From assembly GCA_914767715.1 (NCBI GenBank), contig OU612068.1, forward strand, positions 19,594,001 through 19,658,000: a DNA stretch of 64,000 bases. The letters are read 5' to 3'. Below the pieces are notes generated by a model. It saw only the letters and a list, made by a program, of their open reading frames with translations. It searched no databases and was not told where the DNA came from. Below, in pieces: positions 26,701-40,531 of this stretch. The position numbers were made by a program, and so were the translations under genes. Each line of letters begins with the position of its first letter. Position 1 is the first letter of the stretch. This DNA comes from Membranipora membranacea. Its lineage: Eukaryota; Bryozoa; Gymnolaemata; Cheilostomatida; Membraniporidae.

Positions 26701-28470
26701 CGCTGACAGAGAATGGAAAGCCGCAGAGCCAAACGGTTTGCAGATTCGAGATCAGCAGGAATTGCTCCTCCCTATGAGGTGAGTTAGAAGCAAATCTATT
26801 TTTTGATCTGAGCGAAAAAAAAGCATGATACCCACCCTTGGTATAATTTTGTGAATTTCAAGTCAGCGTATTTACCCACCAATTGATCCGAGGATTCTAA
26901 TATTCTGGATTTTGAATGAGGCCAATAAGAGCTTGAACTGGTCGGAGTTTGATAAAGATCCAACAGGGTTTTCATTTTTGGATGCTGCCGTTTGGCATGT
27001 TTTTTTTTAGCAAAAGTGACCGTAATTAAAACGGACGCTGACAGAGAATGGAAAGCCGCAGAGCCAAACGGTTTGCAGATTCGAGATCAGCAGGAGTTGC
27101 TTCTCCTTATGACGTGAGTTAGAAGCAAATCTATTTTTTGATCTGAGCGAAAAAAAAGCATGATACCCACCCTTGGTATAATTTTGTGAATTTCAAGTCA
27201 GCGTATTTACCCACCAATTAATCCGAGGATTCTAATATTCTGGATTTTCAATGAGGCGAATAAGAGCTTGAACTGGTCGGAGTTTGATAAAGATCCAACA
27301 GGGTTTTCATTTTTGGATGCTGCCGTTTGGCATGTTTTTTTTTAGCAAAAGTGACCGTAATTAAAACGGACGCTGACAGAGAATGGAAATCCGCAGAGCC
27401 AAACGGTTTGCAGATTCGAGATCAGCAGGAGTTGCTCCTCCTTATGAGGTGAGTTAGAAGCAAATCTATTTTTTGATCTGAGCGAAAAAAAAGCATGATA
27501 CCCACCCTTGGTATAATTTTGCGAATTTCAAGTCAGCGTATTTACCCACCAATTGATCCGAGAATTCTAATATTCTGGATTTTGAATGAGGCCAATAAGA
27601 GCTTGAACTGGTCGGAGTTTGATAAAGATCCAACAGGGTTTTCATTTTTGAATGCTGCCGTTTGGCATGTTTTTTTTTAGCAAAAGTGACCGTAATTAAA
27701 ACGGACGCTGACAGAGAATGGAAAGCCGCAGAGCCAAACGGTTTGCAGATTCGAGATCAGCAGGAGTTGCTCCTCCTTATGACGTGAGTTAGAAGCAAAT
27801 CTATTTTTTGATCTGAGCGAAAAAAAAGCATGATACCCACCCTTGGTATAATTTTGTGAATTTCAAGTCAGCGTATTTACCCACCAATTAATCCGAGGAT
27901 TCTAATATTCTGGATTTTCAATGAGGCCAATAAGAGCTTGAACTGGTCGGAGTTTGATGAAGATCCAACAGGGTTTTCATATTTGGATGCTGCCGTTTGA
28001 CATGTTTTTTTTAAGCAAAAGTGACCGTAATTAAAACGGACGCTGACAGAGAATGGAAAGCCGCAGAGCCAAACGGTTTGCAGAATCGAGATCAGCACGA
28101 GTTGCTCCTCCTTATGAGGTGAGTTAGAAGCAAATCTATTTTTTGATCTGAGCGAAAAAAAAGCATGATACCCACCCTTGGTATATTTTTGTGAATTTCA
28201 AGTCAGCGTAATTACCCACCAATTAATCCGAGGATTCTAATATTCTGGATTTTCAATGAGGCCAATAAGAGCTTGAACTGGTCGGCGTTTGATAAAGATC
28301 CAACAGGGTTTTCATTTTTGGATGCTGCCGTTTGGCATGTTTTTTTTTAGCAAAAGTGACCGTAATTAAAACGGACGCTGACAGATAATGGAAAGCCGCA
28401 GAGCCAAACGGTTTGCAGATTCGAGATCAGCAGGAGTTGTTCCTCCTTATGACGTGAGTTAGAAGCAAAT
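23782..28470 (+). repeat. 2344-bp seven-monomer tandem duplication
   Basis: Copies are 23782-26125 and 26126-28470. Shared markers at an offset of 2344 or 2345: ttcttatattc with gcttggactgg (23881 / 26225), ggaattgctcctcccta (about 24415 / 26759), gttgcttctcc, aggcgaataag (about 24911 / 27255), ggaaatccgc, ccgagaattc with ttttgaatgctg, gtttgacatg with a T-run ending in aagc, and gtatatttttg with gcgtaatta and ggcgtttg. One T-tract length difference (T7 against T8 at the aagc variant) separates them. Confidence 0.87.
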
Positions 28471-30060
28471 CTATTTTTTGATCTGAGCGAAAAAAAAGCA
28501 TGATACCCACCCTTGGTATAATTTTGTGAATTTCAAGTCAGCGTATTTACCCACCAATTAATCCGAGGATTCTAATATTCTGGATTTTCAATGAGGCCAA
28601 TAAGAGCTTGAACTGGTCGGAGTTTGATAAAGATCCAACAGGGTTTTCATTTTTGGATGCTGCCGTTTGGCATGTTTTTTTTTAGCAAAAGTGACCGAAA
28701 TTAAAACGGACGCTGACAGAGAATGGAAATCCGCAGAGCCAAACGGTTTGCAGATTCGAGATCAGCAGGAGTTGCTCCTCCTTATGAGGTGAGTTAGAAG
28801 CAAATCTATTTTTTGATCTGAGCGAAAAAAAAGCATGATACCCACCCTTGGTATAATTTTGCGAATTTCAAGTCAGCGTATTTACCCACCAATTGATCCG
28901 AGAATTCTAATATTCTGGATTTTGAATGAGGCCAATAAGAGCTTGAACTGGTCGGAGTTTGATAAAGATCCAACAGGGTTTTCATTTTTGGATGCTGCCG
29001 TTTGGCATGTTTTTTTTTAGCAAAAGTGACCGTAATTAAAACGGACGCTGACAGAGAATGGAAAGCCGCAGAGCCAAACGGTTTGCAGATTCGAGATCAG
29101 CAGGAGTTGCTCCTCCTTATGACGTGAGTTAGAAGCAAATCTATTTTTTGATCTGAGCGAAAAAAAAGCATGATACCCACCCTTGGTATAATTTTGTGAA
29201 ATTCAAGTCAGCGTATTTACCCACCAATTAATCCGAGGATTATAATATTCTGGATTTTCAATGAGGCCAATAAGAGCTTGAACTGGTCGGAGTTTGATGA
29301 AGATCCAACAGGGTTTTCATATTTGGATGCTGCCGTTTGACATGTTTTTTTTAAGCAAAAGTGACCGTAATTAAAACGGACGCTGACAGAGAATGGAAAG
29401 CCGCAGAGCCAAACGGTTTGCAGAATCGAGATCAGCACGAGTTGCTCCTCCTTATGAGGTGAGTTAGAAGCAAATCTATTTTTTGATCTGAGCGAAAAAA
29501 AAGCATGATACCCACCCTTGGTATATTTTTGTGAATTTCAAGTCAGCGTAATTACCCACCAATTAATCCGAGGATTCTAATATTCTGGATTTTCAATGAG
29601 GCCAATAAGAGCTTGAACTGGTCGGCGTTTGATAAAGATCCAACAGGGTTTTCATTTTTGGATGCTGCCGTTTGGCATGTTTTTTTTTAGCAAAAGTGAC
29701 CGTAATTAAAACGGACGCTGACAGAGAATGGAAAGCCGCAGAGCCAAACGGTTTGCAGATTCGAGATCAGCAGGAGTTGTTCCTCCTTATGACGTGAGTT
29801 AGAAGCAAATCTATTTTTTGATCTGAGCGAAAAAAAAGCATGATACCCACCCTTGGTATAATTTTGTGAATTTCAAGTCAGCGTATTTACCCACCAATTA
29901 ATCCGAGGATTCTAATATTCTGGATTTTCAATGAGGCCAATAAGAGCTTGAACTGGTCGGAGTTTGATAAAGATCCAACAGGGTTTTCATTTTTGGATGC
30001 TGCCGTTTGGCATGTTTTTTTTTAGCAAAAGTGACCGAAATTAAAACGGACGCTGACAGA
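27370..30060 (+). repeat. 1340-bp four-monomer tandem duplication
   Basis: About 27370-28720 is repeated at about 28710-30060, overlapping the second copy of the seven-monomer duplication. Markers at an offset of 1340: ggaaatccgc (27387 / 28727), ccgagaattc, gatgaagatcc with catatttgg (about 27955 / 29295), gtttgacatg, ggcgtttgataaag (28283 / 29623), ggagttgttcctcc (28434 / 29774) and gaccgaaatt (28694 / 30034). It must postdate the seven-monomer duplication because it copies part of that block. Confidence 0.85.
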
Positions 30061-31849
30061 GAATGGAAAGCCGCAGAGCCAAACGGTTTGCAGATTCGAG
30101 ATCAGCACGAGTTGCTCCTCCTTATGAGGTGAGTTAGAAGCAAATCTATTTTTTGATCTGAGCGAAAAAAAAGCATGATACCCACCCTTGGTATAATTTT
30201 GTGAATTTCAAGTCAGCGTATTTACCCACCAATTAATCCGAGGATTCTAATATTCTGGATTTTGAATGAGGCCAATAAGAGCTTGAACTGGTCGGAGTTT
30301 GATAAAGATCCAACAGGGTTTTCATTTTTGGATGCTGCCGTTTGGCATGTTTTTTTTTAGCAAAAGTGACCGTAATTAAAACGGACGCTGACAGAGAATG
30401 GAAAGCCGCAGAGCCAAACGGTTTGCAGATTCGAGATCAGCAGGAGTTGCTCCTCCTTATGACGTGAGTTAGAAGCAAATCTATTTTTTGATCTGAGCGA
30501 AAAAAAAGCATGATACCCACCCTTGGTATAATTTTGTGAATTTCAAGTCAGCGTATTTACCCACCAATTGATCCGAGGATTCTTATATTCTGGATTTTGA
30601 ATGAGGCCAATAAGAGCTTGGACTGGTCGGAGTTTGATAAAGATCCAACAGGGTTTTCATTTTTGGATGCTGCCGTTTGGCATGTTTTTTTTTAGCGAAA
30701 GTGACCGTAATTAAAACGGACGCTGACAGAGAATGGAAAGCCGCAGAGCCAAACGGTTTGCAGGTTCGAGATCAGCAGGAGTTGCTCCTCCTTATGAGGT
30801 GAGTTAGAAGCAAATCTATTTTTTGATCTGAGCGAAAAAAAAGCATGATACCCACCCTTGGTATAATTTTGTGAATTTCAAGTCGGCGTATTTACCCACC
30901 AATTGATCCGAGGATTCTAATATTCTGGATTTTGAATGAGGCCAATAAGAGCTTGAACTGGTCGGAGTTTGATAAAGATCCAACAGTGTTTTCATTTTTG
31001 GATGCTGCCGTTTGGCATGTTTTTTTTAAGCAAAAGTGACCGTAATTAAAACGGACGCTGACAGAGAATGGAAAGCCGCAGAGCCAAACGGTTTGCCGAT
31101 TCGAGATCAGCAGGAGTTGCTCCTCCTTATGACGTGAGTTAGAAGCAAATCTATTTTTTGATCTGAGCGAAAAAAAAGCATGATACCCACCCTTGGTATA
31201 ATTTTGTGAATTTCAAGTCAGCGTATTTACCCACCAATTGATCCGAGGATTCTAATATTCTGGATTTTGAATGAGGCCAATAAGAGCTTGAACTGGTCGG
31301 AGTTTGATAAAGATCCAACAGGGTTTTCATTTTTGGATGCTGCTGTTTGGCATGTTTTTTTTTAGCAAAAGTGACCGTAATTAAAACGGACGCTGACAGA
31401 GAATGGAAAGCCGCAGAGCCAAACGGTTTGCAGATTCGAGATCAGCAGGAGTTGCTCCTCCTTATGATGTGAGTTAGAAGCAAATCTATTTTTTGATCTG
31501 AGCGAAAAAAAAGCATGAAACCCACCCTTGGTATAATTTTGTGAATTGTAAGTCAGCGTATTTACCCACCAATTGATCCGAGGATTCTAATATTCTGGAT
31601 TTTGAATGAGGCCAATAAGAGCTTGAACTGGTCGGAGTTTGATAAAGATCCAAGAGGGTTTTCATTTTTGGATGCTGCCGTTTGGCATGTTTTTTTTTAG
31701 CAAAAGTGACCGTAATTAAAACGGACGTTGACAGAGAATGGAAAGCCGCAGAGGCAAACGGTTTGCCAATTCGAGATCAGCAGGAGTTGCTCCTCCTTAT
31801 GACGTGAGTTAGAAGCAAATCTATTTTTTGATCTGAGCGAAAAAAAAGC

Positions 31850-34160
31850 ATGATACCCACCCTTGGTATAATTTTGTGAATTTCAAGTCAGCGTATTTAC
31901 CAACCAATTAATCCGAGGATTCTAATAATCTGGATTTCGAATGAGGCCAATAAGAGCTTGAACTGGTCGGAGTTTGATAAAGATCTAAGAGGGTTTTCAT
32001 TTCTGGATGCTGCCGTTTGGCATGTTTTTTTTTAGCAAAAGTGACCGTAATTAAAACGGACGCTGACAGAGAATGGAAAGCCGCAGAGCCAAACGGTTTG
32101 CAGATTCGAGATCAGCAGGAGTTGCTCCTCCTTATGACGTGAGTTAGAAGCAAATCTATTTTTTGATCTGAGGGAAAAAAAAGCATGATACCCACCCTTG
32201 GTATAATTTTGTGAATTTCAAGTCAGCGTATTTACCCACCAATTAATCCGAGGATTCTAATATTCTGGATTTTGAATGAGGCCAATAAGAGCTTGAACTG
32301 GTCGGAGTTTGATAAAGATCCAACAGGGTTTTCATTTTTGGATGCTGCCGTTTGGCATGTTTTTTTTTAGCAAAAGTGACCGTAATTAAAACGGACGCTG
32401 ACAGAGAATGGAAAGCCGCAGAGCCAAACGGTTTGCAGATTCGAGATCAGCAGGAGTTGCTCCTCCTTATGACGTGAGTTAGAAGCAAATCTATTTTTTG
32501 ATCTGAGCGAAAAAAAAGCATGATACCCACCCTTGGTATAATTTTGTGAATTTCAAGTCAGCGTATTTACCCACCAATTGATCCGAGGATTCTTATATTC
32601 TGGATTTTGAATGAGGCCAATAAGAGCTTGGACTGGTCGAAGTTTGATAAAGATCCAACATGGTTTTCATTTTTGGATGCTGCCGTTTGGCATGTTTTTT
32701 TTTAGCAAAAGTGACCGTAATTAAAACGGACGCTGACAGAGAATGGAAAGCCGCAGAGCCAAACGGTTTGCAGATTCGAGATCAGCAGGAGTTGCTCCTC
32801 CTTATGAGGTGAGTTAGAAGCAAATCTATTTTTTGATCTGAGCGAAAAAAATGCATGATACCCACCCTTGGTATAATTTTGTGAATTTCAAGTCAGCGTA
32901 TTTACCCACCAATTGATCCGAGGATTCTAATTTTCTTGATTTTAAATGACGCCAATAAGAGCTTGGACTGGTCGGAGTTTGATAAAGATCCAACAGGGTT
33001 TTCATTTTTGGATGCTGCCGTTTGGCATGTTTTTTTTTAGCAAAAGTGACCGTAATTAAAACGGACGCTGACAGAGAATGGAAAGCCGCAGAGCCAAACG
33101 GTTTGCAGATTCGAGATCAGCAGGAGTTGCTCCTCCTTATGACGTGAGTTAGAAGCAAATCTATTTTTTGATCTGAGCGAAAAAAAAGCATGATACCCAC
33201 CCTTGGTATAATTTTGTGAATTTCAATCCAGCGTATTTACCCACCAATTAATCCGAGGATTCTAATATTCTGGATTTTGAATGAGGCCAATAAGAGCTTG
33301 AACTGGTCGGAGTTTGATAAAGATCCAACAGGGTTTTCATTTTTGGATGCTGCCGTTTGGCATGTTTTTTTTTAGGAAAAGTGACCGTAATTAAAACGGA
33401 CGCTGACAGAGAATGGAAAGCCGCAGAGCCAAACGGTTTGCAGATTCGAGATCAGCAGGAGTTGCTCCTCCTTATGACGTGAGTTAGAAGCAAATCTATT
33501 TTTTGATCTGAGCGAAAAAAAAGCATGATACCCACCCTTGGTATAATTTTGTGAATTTCAAGTCAGCGTATTTACCCACCAATTAATCCGAGGATTCTAA
33601 TATTCTGGATTTTCAATGAGGCCAATAAGAGCTTGAACTGGTCGGAGTTTGATAAAGATCCAACAGGGTTTTCATTTTTGGATGCTGCCGTTTGGCATGT
33701 TTTTTTTTTAGCAAAAGTGACCGTAATTAAAACGGACGCTGACAGAGAATGGAAAGCCGCAGAGCCAAACGGTTTGCAGATTCGAGATCAGCAGGAGTTG
33801 CTCCTCCTTATGACGTGAGTTAGAAGCAAATCTATTTTTTGATCTGAGCGAAAAAAAAGCATGATACCCACCCTTGGTATAATTTTGTGAATTTCAAGTC
33901 AGCGTATTTACCAACCAATTAATCCGAGGATTCTAATAATCTGGATTTCGAATGAGGCCAATAAGAGCTTGAACTGGTCGGAGTTTGATAAAGATCTATG
34001 AGGGTTTTCATTTCTGGATGCTGCCGTTTGGCATGTTTTTTTTTAGCAAAAGTGACCGTAATTAAAACGGACGCTGACAGAGAATGGAAAGCCGCAGAGC
34101 CAATTGGTTTGCAGATTCGAGATCAGCAGGAGTTGCTCCTCCTTATGACGTGAGTTAGAA
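31850..34160 (+). repeat. Divergent monomer repeated six monomers apart
   Basis: A distinctive monomer with taccaaccaatta, taataatctggatttcg, agatcta(a/t)gaggg and catttctgg occurs at about 31831-32160 and 33833-34160, offset 2011 bp. The five monomers between do not show an equally clear partner set, so only the marker monomer and its immediate surroundings are supported as duplicated. Confidence 0.65.
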
Positions 34161-37100
34161 GCAAATCTATTTTTTGATCTGAGCGAAAAAAAAGCATGAT
34201 ACCCACCCTTGGTATAATTTTGTGAATTTCAAGTCAGCGTATTTACCCACCAATTAATCCGAGGATTCTAATATTCTGGATTTTCAATGAGGCCAATAAG
34301 AGCTTGAACTGGTCGGAGTTTGAAAAAGATCCAACAGGGTTTTCATTTTTGGATGCTGCCGTTTGGCATGTTTTTTTTTAGGAAAAGTGACCGTAATTAA
34401 AACGGACGCTGACAGAGAATGGAAAGCCGCAGAGCCAAACGGTTTGCAGATTCGAGATCAGCAGGAGTTGCTCCTCCTTATGACGTGAGTTAGAAGCAAA
34501 TCTATTTTTTGATCTGAGCGAAAAAAAAGCATGATACCCACCCTTGGTATAACTTTGTGAATTTCAAGTCAGCGTATTTACCCACCAATTAATCCGAGGA
34601 TTCTAATATTCTGGATTTTCAATGAGGCCAATAAGAGCTTGAACTGGTCGGAGTTTGATAAAGATCCAACAGGGTTTTCATTTTTGGATGCTGCCGTTTG
34701 GCATGTTTTTTTTTAGGAAAAGTGACCGTAATTAAAACGGACGCTGACAGAGAATGGAAAGCCGCAGAGCCAAACGGTTTGCAGATTCAAGATCAGCAGG
34801 AGTTGCTCCTCCTTATGACGTGAGTTAGAAGCAAATCTATTTTTTGATCTGAGCGAAAAAAAAGCATGATACCCACCCTTGGTATAATTTTGTGAATTTC
34901 AAGTCAGCGTATTTACCCACCAATTAATCCGAGGATTCTAATATTCTGGATTTTCAATGAGGCCAATAAGAGCTTGAACTGGTCGGAGTTTGATAAAGAT
35001 CCAACAGGGTTTTCATTTTTGGATGCTGCCGTTTGGCATGTTTTTTTTTAGCAAAAGTGACCGTAATTAAAACGGACGCTGACAGAGAATGGAAAGCCGC
35101 AGAGCCAAACGGTTTGCCGATTCGAGATCAGCAGGAGTTGCTCCTCCTTATGACGTGAGTTAGAAGCAAATCTATTTTTTGATCTGAGCGAAAAAAAAGC
35201 ATGATACCCACCCTTGGTATAATTTTGTGAATTTCAAGTCAGTGTATTTACCCACCAATTGATCCGAGGATTCTTATATTCTGGATTTTGGATGAGGCCA
35301 ATAAGAGCTTGAACTGGTCGGAGTTTGATAAAGATCCAACAGGGTTTTCATTTTTGGATGCTGCCGTTTGGCATGTTTTTTTTTAGCAAAAGTGACCGTA
35401 ATTAAAACGGACGCTGACAGAGAATGGAAAGCCGCAGAGCCAAACGGTTTGCAGATTCGAGATCAGCAGGAGTTGCTCCTCCTTATGAGGTGAGTTAGAA
35501 GCAAATCTATTTTTTGATCTGAGCGAAAAAAAAGCATGATACCCACCCTTGGTATAATTTTGTGAATTTCAAGTCAGCGTATTTACCCACCAATTGATCC
35601 GAGGATTCTAATATTCTGGATTTTGAATGAGGCCAATAAGAGCTTGAACTGGTCGGAGTTCGATGAAGATCCAACAGGGTTTTCATTTTTGGATGCTGCC
35701 GTTTGGCATGTTTCTTTTTAGCAAAAGTGACCGTAATTAAGACGGACGCTGACAGAGAATGGAAAGCCGCAGAGCCAAACGGTTTGCAGATTCGAGATCA
35801 GCAGGAGTTGCTCCTCCTTATGACGTGAGTTAGAAGCAAATCTATTTTTTGATCTGAGCAAAAAAAAAGCATGATACCCACCCTTGGTATAATTTTGTGA
35901 ATTTCAAGTCAGCGTATTTACCCACCAATTGATCCGAGGATTCTAATATTCTGGATTTTGAATGAGGCCAATAAGAGCTTGAACTGGTCGGAGTTTGATA
36001 AAGATCCAACAGGGTTTTCATTTTTGGATGCTGCCGTTTGGCATGTTTTTTTTTAGCAAAAGTGACCGTAATTAAAACGGACGCTGACAGAGAATGGAAA
36101 GCCGCAGAGCCAAACGGTTTGCAGATTCGAGATCAGCAGGAGTTGCTCCTCCTTATGAGGTGAGTTAGAAGCAAATCTATTTTTTGATCTGAGCGAAAAA
36201 AAAGCATGATACCCACCCTTGGTATAATTTTGTGAATTTCAAGTCAGCGTATTTACCCACCAATTGATCCGAGGATTCTAATATTCTGGACTTTGAATGA
36301 CGCCAATAAGAGCTTGGACTGGTCGGAGTTTGATAAAGATCCAACAGGGTTTTCATTTTTGGATGCTGCCGTTTGGCATGTTTTTTTTTAGCAAAAGTGA
36401 CCGTAATTAAAACGGACGCTGATAGAGAATGGAAAGCCGCAGAGCCAAACGGTTTGCAGATTCGAGATCAGCAGGAGTTGCTCCTCCTTATGACGTGAGT
36501 TAGAAGCAAATCTATTTTTTGATCTGAGCGAAAAAAAAGCATGATACCCACCCTTGGTATAATTTTGTGAATTTCAAGTCAGCGTATTTACCCACCAATT
36601 GATCGGAGGATTCTAATATTCTGGATTTTGAATGAGGCCAATAAGAGCTTGAACTGGTTGGAGTTTGATAAAGATCCAACAGGGTTTTCATTTTTTGATG
36701 CTGCCGTTTGGCATGTTTTTTTTTAGCAACAGTGACCGTAATTAAAACGGACGCTGACAGAGAATGGAAAGCCGCAGAGCCAAACGGTTTGCAGATTCGA
36801 GATCAGCAGGAGTTGCTCCTCCTTATGAGGTGAGTTAGAAGCAAATCTATTTTTTGATCTGAGCGAAAAAAAAACATGATACCCACCCTTGGTATAATTT
36901 TGTGAATTTCAAGTCAGCGTATTTACCCACCAATTGATCCGAGGATTCTAATATTCTGGATTTTGAATGAGGCCAATAAGAGCTTGGACTGGTCGGAGTT
37001 TGATAAAGATCCAACAGGGTTTTCATTTTTGGATGCTGCCGTTTGGCATGTTTTTTTTTAGCAAAAGTGACCGTAATTAAAACGGACGCTGACAGAGAAT

Positions 37101-39190
37101 GGAAAGCCGCAGAGCCAAACGGTTTGCCGATTCGAGATCAGCAGGAGTTGCTCCTCCTTATGACGTGAGTTAGAAGCAAATCTATTTTTTGATCTGAGCG
37201 AAAAAAAAGCATGATACCCACCCTTGGTATAATTTTGTGAATTTCAAGTCAGCGTATTTACCCACCAATTGATCCGAGGATTCTAATATTCTGGATTTTG
37301 AATGAGGCCAATAAGAGCTTGAACTGGTCGGAGTTTGATAAAGATCCAACAGGGTTTTCATTTTTGGATGCTGCCGTTTGGCATGTTTTTTTTTAGCAAA
37401 AGTGACCGTAATTAAAACGGACGCTGACAGAGAATGGAAAGCCGCAGAGCCAAACGGTTTGCAGATTCGAGATCAGCAGGAGTTGCTCCTCCTTATGAGG
37501 TGAGTTAGAAGCAAATCTATTTTTTGATCTGAGCGAAAAAAAAGCATGATACCCACCCTTGGTATAATTGTGTGAATTTCAAGTCAGCGTATTTACCCAC
37601 CAATTGATCCGAGGATTCTAATATTCTGGATTTTGAATGAGGCCAATAAGAGCTTGAACTGGTCGGAGTTTGATAAAGATCCAACAGGGTTTTCATTTTT
37701 GGATGCTGCCGTTTGGCATGTTTTTTTTTAGCAAAAGTGACCGTAATTAAAACGGACGCTGACAGAGAATGGAAAGCCGCAGAGCCAAACGGTTTGCAGA
37801 TTCGAGATCAGCAGGAGTTGCTCCCCCTTATGAGGTGAGTTAGAAGCAAATCTATTTTTTGATCTGAGCGAAAAAAAACCATGATACCCACCCTTGGTAT
37901 AATTTTGTGAATTTCAAGTCAGCGTATTTACCCACCAATTGATCCGAGGATTCTAATATTCTGGATTTTGAATGAGGCCAATAAGAGCTTGAACTGGTCG
38001 GAGTTTGATAAAGATCCAACAGGGTTTTCATTTTTGGATGCTGCCGTTTGGCATGTTTTTTTTTAGCAAAAGTGACCGTAATTAAAACGGACGCTGACAG
38101 AGAATGGAAAGCCGCAGAGCCAAACGGTTTGCAGATTCGAGATCAGCAGGAGTTGCTCCTCCTTATGACGTGAGTTAGAAGCAAATCTATTTTTTGATCT
38201 GAGCGAAAAAAAGCATGATACCCACCCTTGGTATAATTTTGTGAATTTCAAGTCAGCGTATTTACCCACCAATTGATCGGAGGATTCTAATATTCTGGAT
38301 TTTGAATGAGGCCAATAAGAGCTTGAACTGGTCGGAGTTTGATAAAGATCCAACAGGGTTTTCATTTTTTGATGCTGCCGCTTGGCATGTTTTTTTTTAG
38401 CAAAAGTGACCGTAATTAAAACGGACGCTGACAGAGAATGGAAAGCCGCAGAGCCAAACGGTTTGCAGATTCGAGATCAGCAGGAGTTGCTCCTCCTTAT
38501 GAGGTGAGTTAGAAGCAAATCTATTTTTTGATCTGAGCGAAAAAAAAGCATGATACCCACCCTTGGTATAATTTTGTGAATTTCAAGTCAGCGTATTTAC
38601 CCACCAATTGATCCGAGGATTCTAATATTCTGGATTTTGAATGACGCCAATAAGAGCTTGGACTGGTCGGAGTTTGATAAAGATCCAACAGGGTTTTCAT
38701 TTTTGGATGCTGCCGTTTGGCATGTTTTTTTTTAGCAAAAGTGACCGTAATTAAAACGGACGCTGACAGAGAATGGAAAGCCGCAGAGCCAAACGGTTTG
38801 CCGATTCGAGATCAGCAGGAGTTGCTCCTCCTTATGACGTGAGTTAGAAGCAAATCTATTTTTTGATCTGAGCGAAAAAAAAGCATGATACCCACCCTTG
38901 GTATAATTTTGTGAATTTCAAGTCAGCGTATTTACCCACCAATTGATCGGAGGATTCTAATATTCTGGATTTTGAATGAGGCCAATAAGAGCTTGAACTG
39001 GTCGGAGTTTGATAAAGATCCAACAGGGTTTTCATTTTTGGATGCTGCCGTTCGGCATGTTTTTTTTTAGCAAAAGTGACCGTAATTAAAACGGACGCTG
39101 ACAGAGAATGCAAAGCCGCAGAGCCAAACGGTTTGCAGATTCGAGATCAGCAGGAGTTGCTCCTCCTTATGAGGTGAGTTAGAAGCAAAT

Positions 39191-40531
39191 CTATTTTTTG
39201 ATCTGAGCGAAAAAAAAGCATGATACCCACCCTTGGTATAATTTTGTGAATTTCAAGTCAGCGTATTTACCCACCAATTGATCCGAGGATTCTAATATTC
39301 TGGATTTTGAATGAGGCCAATAAGAGCTTGAACTGGTCGGAGTTTGATAAAGATCCAACAGGGTTTTCATTTTTGGATGCTGCCGTTTGGGATGTTTTTT
39401 TTTAGCAAAAGTGACCGTAATTAAAACGGGCGCTGACAGAGAATGGAAAGCCGCAGAGCCAAACGGTTTGCAGATTCGAGATCAGCAGGAGTTGCTCCTC
39501 CTTATGAGGTGAGTTAGAAGCAAATCTATTTTTTGATCCGAGCGAAAAAAAAGCATGATACCCACCCTTGGTATAATTTTGTGAATTTCAAGTCAGCGTA
39601 TTTACCCACCAATTGATCCGAGGATTCTAATGTTCTGGATTTTGAATGAGGCCAATAAGAGCTTGAACTGGTCGGAGTTTGATAAAGATCCAACAGGGTT
39701 TTCATTTTTGGATGCTGCCGTTTGGCATGTTTTTTTTTTAGCAAAAGTGACCGTAATTAAAACGGACGCTGACAGAGAATGGAAAGCCGCAGAGCCAAAC
39801 GGTTTGCAGATTCGAGATCAGCAGGAGTTGCTCCTCCTTATGACGTGAGTTAGAAGCAAATCTATTTTTTGATCTGAGCGAAAAAAAGCATGATACCCAC
39901 CCTTGGTATAATTTTGTGAATTTCAAGTCAGCGTATTTACCCACCAATTGATCGGAGGATTCTAATATTCTGGATTTTGAATGAGGCCAATAAGAGCTTG
40001 AACTGGTCGGAGTTTGATAAAGATCCAACAGGGTTTTCATTTTTGGATGCTGCCGTTTGGCATGTTTTTTTTTAGCAAAAGTGACCGTAATTAAAACGGG
40101 CGCTGACAGAGAATGGAAAGCCGCAGAGCCAAACGGTTTGCAGATTCGAGATCAGCAGGAGTTGCTCCTCCTTATGAGGTGAGGTAGAAGCAAATCTATT
40201 TTTTGATCCGAGCGAAAAAAAAGCATGATACCCACCCTTGGTATAATTTTGTGAATTTCAAGTCAGCGTATTTACCCACCAATTGATCCGAGGATCCTAA
40301 TATTCTGGATTTTGAATGAGGCCAATAAGAGCTTGAACTGGTCGGAGTTTGATAAAGATCCAACAGGGTTTTCATTTTTGGATGCTGCCGTTTGGCATGT
40401 TTTTTTTTTAGCAAAAGTGACCGTAATTAAAACGGACGCTGACAGAGAATGGAAAGCCGCAGAGCCAAACGGTTTGCAGATTCGAGATCAGCAGGAGTTG
40501 CTCCTCCTTATGACGTGAGTTAGATGCAAAT
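39191..40531 (+). repeat. 670-bp dimer duplication
   Basis: Units are 39191-39861 and 39862-40531. Shared markers at an offset of 670: acgggcgctg (39427 / 40097), gatccgagcg (39536 / 40206) and a T10 tract (about 39727 / 40397). It is the shortest HOR unit in the window. Confidence 0.82.
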
